Source: DATFNI01 sp963787205
GTDB lineage: Bacteria; Bacteroidota; Rhodothermia; Balneolales; DATFMH01
Direction of reading: 5' to 3'
Assembly: GCA_963787205.1 (NCBI GenBank)
Contig: CAWBCD010000010.1
Coordinates: forward strand, 1-64,000
Length of the DNA stretch: 64,000 bases
Below, one piece after another: positions 57,906 to 64,000 of the stretch. Within the stretch, counting starts at the first letter, position 1. Each line of letters opens with the position of its first letter. Below the pieces are notes generated by a model. The model worked only from the letters and a program-made list of their open reading frames with translations, was not told the origin of the DNA and did no database searches. A program made the translations under genes and the position numbers.

Positions 57906-58532
57906 CTAAAGTTCAAACCAGTATAAGGATAACCCTATAAGTATGAGAACCACTCCTGTTACAGCTTTCTCGTGATGTTCCAGAAAATGGAACTTCCAGC
58001 GTTCCAGTCCCTTGAAGCCGAAATAAACCAGCGTCATCATTCCGGCAATAGTGACAACCAGATAAATGACAGAAACAACCAGGATGCCGGTCCATCCTTT
58101 CAGACCTGCGGTGAAATAGTAGGTTTCCAGTTCCACGCATGGCGAGAAAAACATCATCATGGACAATGTGCCAATGAGCACCCATTTTGATTTGGATTTC
58201 GATAAAACCGATTTTTCGATGTGTGCATGGTGATGCCCGTGATGGAAATCTATAATCAGGTAGATGGTTCCCAGCAATATGAGAACGGATGGGGCGAATA
58301 CCAGGAAGAGGTGTTCGTATTGAGACGACAGTTCAATCCCAAGCCAACCCACGAAGATTCCGAGGATGATGGTACTCAGGATATGTGAAAATCCTGCGAT
58401 ACCTGTAGCCGTCACGGTCTCACTTGCACTCCATTTTTCAGCCTTGCCAATGGCAATGAGCGGCATCCAGTGATTGGGGATGCTCGCATGAATGACACTC
58501 AGAGCAATGCTGCTGATGATTAACTGGAGCAT
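57906..58532 (-). CDS. NicO/RcnA-like membrane transporter with His-rich loop
   Basis: 208 residues, six helices. HASIPNHWMPLIAIGKAEKW after helix 1 and the cytosolic or periplasmic loop DFHHGHHHAHIEKS resemble nickel/cobalt exporters of the NicO group; MMFFSPCVELETYYF in a later helix resembles related TauE/LysE-type proteins. Metal transport is inferred from the His clusters. No metal-responsive regulator is adjacent; the downstream SdpRI genes belong to another family. Confidence 0.65.
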   Translation of the reverse strand: MLQLIISSIALSVIHASIPNHWMPLIAIGKAEKWSASETVTATGIAGFSHILSTIILGIFVGWLGIELSSQYEHLFLVFAPSVLILLGTIYLIIDFHHGHHHAHIEKSVLSKSKSKWVLIGTLSMMMFFSPCVELETYYFTAGLKGWTGILVVSVIYLVVTIAGMMTLVYFGFKGLERWKFHFLEHHEKAVTGVVLILIGLSLYWFEL

Positions 58533-58559
58533 CTGGTTACATAACTGATTAGCATTGCC

Positions 58560-59207
58560 TCATCCATTTTTCTTTTGAAATGCAACATAAGAATATACCA
58601 CCGGAATGAATACTAACAATGCAATCACGGAATAGAAACAGTAGTTAAAAAAAGTGACCGATGAAATAAACAGGATGGGTATCAGTATGATCGGCAGGCT
58701 AACCCATAATTTGCTGGCCATGCGATGTGTTTTACGCCAGATGTCGGGATCTTCCAGAGTCCATGGCGTCCGTATCCCTATGAAATAGTTTGCCTTGAGC
58801 GAATTCATGTAATTACCAAGCACAATAAAAAGAAAAATAACACCGAGTGTAACAACTCTCGACATTTCTACTTTGATGCCCATGTTAAACAGGAGCATCA
58901 CGGTGTAGATAAACAACATGAAAAGGACAACGAAAAATCGAATCCCCAATACAGGTTTCTGACCGGCTGATATCTTCTTTTTCGGATCAATACCCGGCAA
59001 CCAGGTAAGCAATGCGTATATGCCGACATTAAGCAATGGGATGAGCATCAACCCTTCGAACCGGGAGCCGTAACGATTGACATTCCCTTTCAAGCCGAAA
59101 TGAACAGCCATCTGCGAAGGAACATGATTCCAGACAAACGGAACTATCAAAAACGGGGCTATCAACAGGATCAACAACAGCCAGTCTCTTTTCAAAAAGT
59201 TTTTCAT
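58560..59207 (-). CDS. sdpI: SdpI-family membrane protein
   Basis: 215 residues from MKNFLKRDW (59207), one nt after the sdpR stop; an ATG six codons earlier overlaps sdpR. It has a DUF1648 start (APFLIVPFVWNHVPSQMAVHFGLKGNVNRYGSR) and the SdpI block NYMNSLKANYFIGIRTPWTLEDPDIWRKTHRMASKLW. In Bacillus SdpI is both immunity protein and signal receptor that sequesters the SdpR repressor at the membrane. Here there is no sdpABC toxin gene, so a stress or cell-envelope role is more likely. Translationally linked to sdpR. Confidence 0.9.
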   Translation of the reverse strand: MKNFLKRDWLLLILLIAPFLIVPFVWNHVPSQMAVHFGLKGNVNRYGSRFEGLMLIPLLNVGIYALLTWLPGIDPKKKISAGQKPVLGIRFFVVLFMLFIYTVMLLFNMGIKVEMSRVVTLGVIFLFIVLGNYMNSLKANYFIGIRTPWTLEDPDIWRKTHRMASKLWVSLPIILIPILFISSVTFFNYCFYSVIALLVFIPVVYSYVAFQKKNG

Positions 59208-59208
59208 C

Positions 59209-59481
59209 TCAGGATTCCTTATCATTTTTTGACATCAAATCGAGGAGCCAGTTTGCCGTGTCTTCCAAAACAGTGGTGTTCAGAGAGTAGATCAAAAACT
59301 GGCCTTTGCGCTCGCACATCACTAAGTCCGCACGCTTCAGAAGGTCCAGGTGATGGGAAATGCTCGGCTTACTGATTTGAAAAGCATCGGCAATCTCACC
59401 CGCCGTCATCTCCCTTTCCCGCAGCATACGAAGGATTTTTCTTCGCGTTGAATCGTTTAGAGCTTTAAATATGGTATTCAT
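59209..59481 (-). CDS. sdpR: SdpR-type ArsR-family autorepressor
   Basis: 90 residues, winged helix: MNTIFKALNDSTRRKILRMLREREMTAGEIADAFQISKPSISHHLDLLKRADLVMCERKGQFLIYSLN. The last part (NTTVLEDTANWLLDLMSK) matches SdpR/YvbA-type members and has no metal-binding Cys. It probably binds the palindrome just upstream of its own start and represses sdpRI. Dimeric DNA-binding protein; released when SdpI captures it, by analogy with Bacillus. Confidence 0.92.
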   Translation of the reverse strand: MNTIFKALNDSTRRKILRMLREREMTAGEIADAFQISKPSISHHLDLLKRADLVMCERKGQFLIYSLNTTVLEDTANWLLDLMSKNDKES

Positions 59482-59485
59482 TTAT

Positions 59486-59509
59486 ATATTTAGAAAAATA
59501 TCTAAATAT
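59486..59509. promoter_or_regulatory. SdpR operator-like inverted repeat
   Basis: ATATTTAG-N8-CTAAATAT, perfect 8-bp arms, only 5 nt upstream of the sdpR ATG. Spacing and position suit an ArsR-family autorepressor site. Confidence 0.7.
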
Positions 59510-59596
59510 TAGATTATGGAATTATTTACTGTAATACAAATCGTAAGATCTGTTCTGTAAAATTTCCAGAAAAGAACGTGCAGCTATTTTATCCTG

Positions 59597-60298
59597 TCAC
59601 AATTCTGCCCGGTACACCATCAGATCCCACAAGTAGCGGGAACGCATTTGGGTGAAGGAGAGTAATCCCTGATCTTTTAAAGCCTGAACACGATCGATGT
59701 GTTTCATTAGCTCATGACTAAACGGAATCCGTTTTGTTGCCAGTTTCTCAAGTTTATTGCCAAAGACTTCAGCAGCCACCTCCATGATACGCTCATGAGC
59801 AGAAAGCGTAATGACAGGGAACAACAAAATGCCCCCCGGATTCAGGTGTTCGGGCGCATGACGAAGCATTTTTATTGTGGGCATCGTCCCATCAATTCCA
59901 CCCGTTGGAATAGGGTCGGGATACCATTCAGAGAGCCGGGACACTTCATCGCCCATTCCGGAAACGTCGTCAACAATCACGTCGAACTTACGGTCTTTTA
60001 GTCCATCAAACAGATTGGATTGAACGACCTCGACGACATCTGACACCCCGTTTATTTCGGCGTTACTTTTCGCCAGCAAGCATGCTTCATCCATAACATC
60101 TGCGGCCACAACATGTCTGGCTCCTTCAAGTGCTGCAGCAATGGCAATGGGTCCTGATCCGCATCCCAGATCAAGCACTGTTTTTCCATGTACGTCTCCC
60201 ATCTTTTGTGCCAGCAAGCGAGTCGTTGAGGTGGGTTGAAAGACGGTGGGTTTAAGATCCAGTTTTACAGATTGATGAGCTAAAGGATATTCAGTCAT
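59597..60298 (-). CDS. Class I SAM-dependent methyltransferase
   Basis: 233 residues from MTEYPLAHQ (60298); the frame extends 28 codons upstream but without homologous-looking sequence. The Rossmann motif is TVLDLGCGSGPIAIAAALEGA, with motif II HVVAADVMDEA and FDVIVDDVSGMGD where HemK/PrmA relatives have NPPY or DPP. It may methylate a protein or small molecule; the altered DDVSG motif leaves the target open. A hairpin upstream separates it from phoH. Confidence 0.82.
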   Translation of the reverse strand: MTEYPLAHQSVKLDLKPTVFQPTSTTRLLAQKMGDVHGKTVLDLGCGSGPIAIAAALEGARHVVAADVMDEACLLAKSNAEINGVSDVVEVVQSNLFDGLKDRKFDVIVDDVSGMGDEVSRLSEWYPDPIPTGGIDGTMPTIKMLRHAPEHLNPGGILLFPVITLSAHERIMEVAAEVFGNKLEKLATKRIPFSHELMKHIDRVQALKDQGLLSFTQMRSRYLWDLMVYRAEL

Positions 60299-60432
60299 GG
60301 TCGGAACGAATCTTAGGATTGATAGTTTAAATACATGACTTCGGGCTAAAAGACCTATTTTTAAACCATGAACACAGTTCAACCATAAATCTGATAAAAG
60401 CAGATCACATTTACAACTAAATAATTTGAAAT

Positions 60433-60467
60433 GGTTCCGTTTTAGACAAGATATCTAAACCGGAACC
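60433..60467. terminator. Hairpin between phoH and the methyltransferase gene
   Basis: GGTTCCG-TTTTAGA and TCTAAAC-CGGAACC form a 14-bp stem with a 7-nt loop. On the plus strand it is followed by TTTCTTTTT, on the minus strand by an AT-rich stretch, so it can end phoH transcription. Confidence 0.6.
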
Positions 60468-60511
60468 TTTCTTTTTCACTACTCAATACTCATGACTCAC
60501 TACTCCACTTC

Positions 60512-61840
60512 CTACAACATATCGCTGGCCAGATTTGCCAGTTCGGACCGCTCCCCTTTCTCAAGGTGGATGTGAGCGTAAAGCGGATGGTTGCTGATCC
60601 GGTCGATCAGGTAGGATAGTCCGTTACTTTGAGCATCGAGATAGGGCGTGTCGATCTGATAGATGTCGCCGGTAAATACGATCTTAGTCGCTTCTCCGGC
60701 ACGTGTAATGATCGTCTTAACTTCGTGCGGTGTCAAATTTTGCGCCTCATCCACAATGAAAAAGATATTCGAAAGGCTGCGTCCGCGTATGTAGGCAAGA
60801 GGAGTGACGAACAGCTTTTCATTTTCAATCATCTCCTCGATTTTCAGGTAATCCTTCGACTTGGCACTGAACTGACTCTTGATGAAATCCAGGTTATCCC
60901 ATAACGGCTGCATATAGGGATTGATCTTGGATTTTATATCGCCCGGAAGGTACCCGATGTCACGGTTGCTCAGAGGAACAATCGGCCTGGCCATGTAAAT
61001 CTGGTGATAAAACCGGCGGCTCTCCAGGGCCCCGGCAAGCGCCAGTAGGGTCTTACCCGTTCCGGCCACTCCGCTCACCGTGAGCAGCTTTACATCGTTA
61101 TTCATCAGGGCGTGCAGGGCAAATGTCTGCTCGGCGTTGCGTGGTTTGATTCCGTAAGCACCAGACTTCATCACCCGTTCGATCTGCTCCGTCTGTGGAT
61201 TGAAGAAGGCAAGTGCCGAGTTGGAATCATTTTTCAGTATAAAATAATGATTGCAGGACGGTCGCTGTTCCATAATCTCCTGGTACGGGATTCCCTGTTC
61301 GCTGTATAGACGATCGATAATCGAACTATCATTTATGATGAGCTCGGTCTTCCCCTTGCTCAGACTTTCAACATTCTTGATTTTGCCGGTTTCGTAATCT
61401 TCCGCCTGCAGATTCAGGGCCCTGGCTTTGACACGCAGGTTGATATCCTTTGTCACCAATACCACATTCCGGGATGGCTCTTTTTTAGCCAGCACCAATG
61501 CCGTATTCAGAATATCATGATCATTCTTCCTCGAACCGAACACTTTGTTTGCATCAAGATCCGACTCAGTGTCCATGATAACACGGAACTTGCCCCTGGA
61601 CGAACCATTTAGCGATATCCAGTTTTGCAGCATGTTGTGCCCGGACAGACGATCGAGAATCCTGCTGAACTCCCGCGCATGCATGTTGATGATATCATTT
61701 CCTTTTTTAAACTGGTCAACCTCCTCCAACACGGTAATTGGAATGGCCACATCATGTTCCTGGAAACTATACAACGCATCATGATCATAAAGGATAACCG
61801 AGGTGTCCAGGACAAACGTCTTCTTCTTGGTTCGGGGCAT
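60512..61840 (-). CDS. PhoH-family ATPase with N-terminal PIN domain
   Basis: 442 residues. PIN nuclease domain at 1-150 (FVLDTSVILYDHDAL, ITVLEEVDQFKKG, NVVLVTKDINLRVKA), with acidic metal-binding residues in place. PhoH ATPase from about 215: AEQTFALHALMNNDVKLLTVSGVAGTGKTLLALAGAL (Walker A), FFIVDEAQNLTPHEVKTIITRAG (Walker B), KIVFTGDIYQID. This is the PhoH2/YlaK-type ATP-dependent RNA helicase-nuclease plan. Cytoplasmic RNA metabolism is inferred. Monocistronic. Confidence 0.94.
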   Translation of the reverse strand: MPRTKKKTFVLDTSVILYDHDALYSFQEHDVAIPITVLEEVDQFKKGNDIINMHAREFSRILDRLSGHNMLQNWISLNGSSRGKFRVIMDTESDLDANKVFGSRKNDHDILNTALVLAKKEPSRNVVLVTKDINLRVKARALNLQAEDYETGKIKNVESLSKGKTELIINDSSIIDRLYSEQGIPYQEIMEQRPSCNHYFILKNDSNSALAFFNPQTEQIERVMKSGAYGIKPRNAEQTFALHALMNNDVKLLTVSGVAGTGKTLLALAGALESRRFYHQIYMARPIVPLSNRDIGYLPGDIKSKINPYMQPLWDNLDFIKSQFSAKSKDYLKIEEMIENEKLFVTPLAYIRGRSLSNIFFIVDEAQNLTPHEVKTIITRAGEATKIVFTGDIYQIDTPYLDAQSNGLSYLIDRISNHPLYAHIHLEKGERSELANLASDML

Positions 61841-61849
61841 AAAACAGGT

Positions 61850-61925
61850 TTCAATTATCAGTTAACAATGAACAATAAGCAATTATCAGTAATCAGTAAA
61901 CAATTTTTAAATAGTAATGAGTCGT
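61850..61925. repeat. Degenerate AACAAT/ATCAGT simple repeat
   Basis: Short overlapping units such as AACAATGAACAATAAGCAAT and ATCAGTAATCAGTAAACAAT fill the gap between the TrmH-type gene and phoH. Confidence 0.4.
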
Positions 61926-61943
61926 GAGATCATATTACTAATG

Positions 61944-62735
61944 CTATTTCTTTGCAAGCTCATACAGTGCAATGGACGCGGCTATTGCTGCATTTAAACT
62001 CTCAACATTGGTACGATTCGCTCCCATGGGAATACGTATCGACCGGCCGCTAACTTTTGTTTGATCCACACCGATTCCATGAGCTTCACTGCCAATCACA
62101 AGCACAGCACCATCCCCCACTAACCCCGAACCAATCGGTTCGGCTCCCTGCCGGTCCTCCAGAAAAAAAATCTTCCATCCCACTTCAAACAGTTTACTGA
62201 GTGATTTATTCAAATCTCCAATGTTATAAGGTAAGGTTCCGGTAGCCCCTGCCGTACTTCTGACGACCTTGGGATGAAACGGATCAACCGTATCGCGACT
62301 CAGAATCAGTCCGGATGCTCCGAACCACGATGCCGTGCGGATTATGGTGCCCATATTACCAGGGTCGCGCAGACCATCCAGGGCAACCAGGCAACCATGA
62401 AGATTCTGCCATACTTCCAGACTACTCATTTCGGGGACGCGACATAATGCCAGTATTCCCTGTGGATGCTCCGTATCGGAAACTTCGGTGAAAATATCAT
62501 GAGGAAGGGAATAGATGCTGCGTTCCTCGCCGGCATGTCCGATCAGCGGAAGCAGAGTGTCAACGTTTGTTTGATCCAGAAAAATGGTCACAACCTCAAC
62601 GATACCGTTTTCCAGTATCTGAATGACCGTACGCTCTCCTTCTGCCAGAAACAATGACTGTTCCTGCCGGTATTTTTTGCGCCTCATGTTGCGCAAAACA
62701 GAAATCTGCCTCCGGGATGCTGGTGTGACACTCAT
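61944..62735 (-). CDS. TrmH/SpoU-family RNA 2'-O-methyltransferase
   Basis: 263 residues. An N-terminal substrate-binding part (RRKKYRQEQSLFLAEGERTVIQIL) precedes the SPOUT knot: motif 1 VALDGLRDPGNMGTIIRTASWFG with catalytic Arg, motif 2 AVLVIGSEAHGI, motif 3 IRIPMGANRTNVESLNAAIAASIALYEL. Methylates ribose in rRNA or tRNA with S-adenosylmethionine; the site is not predictable. Length is normal. The start MSVTPASRRQ fits the family. Confidence 0.94.
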   Translation of the reverse strand: MSVTPASRRQISVLRNMRRKKYRQEQSLFLAEGERTVIQILENGIVEVVTIFLDQTNVDTLLPLIGHAGEERSIYSLPHDIFTEVSDTEHPQGILALCRVPEMSSLEVWQNLHGCLVALDGLRDPGNMGTIIRTASWFGASGLILSRDTVDPFHPKVVRSTAGATGTLPYNIGDLNKSLSKLFEVGWKIFFLEDRQGAEPIGSGLVGDGAVLVIGSEAHGIGVDQTKVSGRSIRIPMGANRTNVESLNAAIAASIALYELAKK

Positions 62736-62894
62736 GAAGCAAAGTATAGCGAGGAATTCCTAACAATTAAAGCACTGCCTATGCAAATGTGATTTCTTTA
62801 TATTTCTGATATTTGACGATGAAAACGTATATCAGTAGTATCAGTGGATTGGACAAGAATTGGTGTTGCTAGCCCTGGAGGGGCTCAAAATTGC

Positions 62895-64000
62895 ATGCGT
62901 ATATCGGGTTACATAATTGTCGGGGTTTTGTCGGTGCTTCTGCTGATACCGGAAGTTGCTTCCGCTCAATTATGGGGGCTCGGGATCAACGGTAATTCCC
63001 GTTTTTCACGTCAGCTCGATGCAGTCAATTGGGATTTTAATGGGGCTTACTCCTATAATAAACAAGGGATTGACCTGCAACTTTTAAATAATTTCAACCG
63101 ACAATTCTACTATCTGAACGGACTGGCGCAGAATGTGCAAAATGAAAACCTGGGATACCTGACATTCACAAAATGGCAGGGAAATAATTGGGGATATGGA
63201 CTGAGGGCACGCTCCTTCTCATATACCAATACGCATGTGCGCCAGAATGTGATCATGGCGGGTCCGGTCTTCCGGTGGGCCCAAAACTGGCGTGTTTCCC
63301 CAAAAGTCGGATTCATGATCGATCAACGCAATGATCACACCGATGATGGATTGGCATTGGGACTTAACGCTTCCAATCCGTTCTGGCAGGTTGGAGAAGT
63401 AACTTTTCAACCCAGGCTATCGCTTGATTATGCCAATATCCGACCACGTCAATATCACTCGTACCGGTTCCTGACAGGGGCACATTATCAGAAAGATGAT
63501 ATCCAGCTGCATGCGCACGTCAATCTCGGTGAATCCAGGCAGGAAAGTTACCAGCCCAGCAACTATCTCAACCGTAATGTGAATAATGTCATCGAATCGG
63601 TGGTGAGTGACAGCAGCGATCTGACGATGGAGCTCAACTTCCCGATCTACGAGAAGATCAAAGGTGATCTGAATCTTAGTACGCAGACCAATATTCGGCG
63701 GTTTATCAATAATCCGATCGGGAATCAGACCAGCAACGATCTTTTCGATTCGCGTTATATCCACCGGGAACTGGATCTGAACTTCAAAACACACTATCAG
63801 GCCGGATTTAATAACCTGACGGGTGGCTTCGACTATCAACTAGTCAACGCAGGAGCCCGGCTGATCAATACCGGAACCACAACCAACCTTACATCGTACA
63901 CTTCCGCATTGAAATCCAGGCAGGAAGAGATTTTAAGTGCTTCAAACTTCGACCAGTCGGAATTTGCTCTCTTCACTCAAAATAAAATTAACATCAGCCA
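62895..64000 (+). CDS. Outer-membrane beta-barrel protein, 5' part, runs off the window
   Basis: The frame from the ATG at 62895 is open for 368 codons to the window end. Signal peptide near residues 1-27 (IIVGVLSVLLLIPEVASAQ). Then strands with alternating aromatic and polar residues: LGYLTFTKWQGNNWGYGLRARSFSY, WRVSPKVGFMIDQRNDHTDDGL, FQPRLSLDYANIRPRQYHSYRF and ELDLNFKTHYQAGFNNLTGGFDYQL. This suits a large outer-membrane barrel. GGAGGGG lies 13 nt before the ATG. No family can be named without the C-terminus. Confidence 0.8.
   Translation, partial: MRISGYIIVGVLSVLLLIPEVASAQLWGLGINGNSRFSRQLDAVNWDFNGAYSYNKQGIDLQLLNNFNRQFYYLNGLAQNVQNENLGYLTFTKWQGNNWGYGLRARSFSYTNTHVRQNVIMAGPVFRWAQNWRVSPKVGFMIDQRNDHTDDGLALGLNASNPFWQVGEVTFQPRLSLDYANIRPRQYHSYRFLTGAHYQKDDIQLHAHVNLGESRQESYQPSNYLNRNVNNVIESVVSDSSDLTMELNFPIYEKIKGDLNLSTQTNIRRFINNPIGNQTSNDLFDSRYIHRELDLNFKTHYQAGFNNLTGGFDYQLVNAGARLINTGTTTNLTSYTSALKSRQEEILSASNFDQSEFALFTQNKINIS

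Noticed and set aside
1..64000. tRNA, rRNA or riboswitch genes
   Set aside because: No TTCRANY-type T-arm with matching acceptor ends, rRNA core or known riboswitch core was recognised by eye; a covariance-model search could still find a small RNA.

Overview
The window looks like a chromosome segment from a free-living member of the Bacteroidota/Balneolota/Rhodothermota side of the FCB group. This rests on the histidine-kinase family built from repeated GAF-like modules joined by DLQKAEAQARE linkers, the DUF4382 lipoproteins, lamin-tail surface proteins with an FlgD-like C-terminus, a TonB-dependent receptor, the SdpRI pair and the alpha2-type glycyl-tRNA synthetase. The phylum is an inference from protein families; no rRNA or tRNA gene was seen.

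Region 1 (1-17,064) is a signal-transduction island. It holds a tandem family of related sensor histidine kinases, called A to F here. A (1-826, cut by the window edge), B (1764-6652, seven sensor modules), C (7214-9195) and D (9192-11214) carry frameshifts or stops. E (11588-13597) and F (14092-15483) are intact. F is followed by a receiver protein and a receiver-SpoIIE phosphatase, so it probably feeds a phosphatase-based output. The island carries two repeat systems. One is a 25-26 nt C-run/G-run palindrome lying in front of the G1 box of the ATPase domain in A to E. The other is a set of four elements with 17-bp inverted termini, TTGTCTGAATCACGGAT type, sitting exactly at the 3' end of kinases A, B, D and E. 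One of these encodes a complete GxxExxY (PD-(D/E)XK) protein, and in three cases a second copy of the kinase 3' end lies beyond the element.

Region 2 (17,065-29,097) is mixed: an EamA exporter lacking a normal start, relics of a GH115 glycosidase and an NmrA-type reductase, a radical SAM protein, a split threonine/serine exporter, glutamate racemase (murI), a 1224-residue lamin-tail surface protein with a strongly structured leader, a small PH-like protein and a periplasmic solute-binding protein.

Region 3 (29,098-48,243) is outward-facing: a TonB-dependent receptor, a PQQ-type sugar dehydrogenase lipoprotein, a GH65 glycosidase, two pairs of DUF4382 lipoproteins around a type B carboxylesterase, and a tightly overlapping four-gene operon (ECF sigma, membrane anti-sigma with a periplasmic CBM48 domain, barrel protein with CBM48, secreted Gly/His-rich protein). 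The operon is the best candidate here for an undescribed signalling system. A SCO1-like protein, a secreted protein of unknown function and an intergenic cluster of palindromes follow.

Region 4 (48,244-64,000) is mostly housekeeping and membrane genes: a PP-loop ATPase, TMEM175-like channel, split alpha/beta hydrolase, ICMT-like methyltransferase, asd (one frameshift), glyQS, TauE/SafE, SDR, NicO-like protein, sdpI/sdpR with an operator palindrome, SAM methyltransferase, PIN-PhoH, TrmH-type methyltransferase and a partial outer-membrane barrel protein running off the end. Single-base frameshifts in asd and the hydrolase mean that either real decay or consensus indel errors occur in this sequence, so the kinase frameshifts should be read with that in mind.
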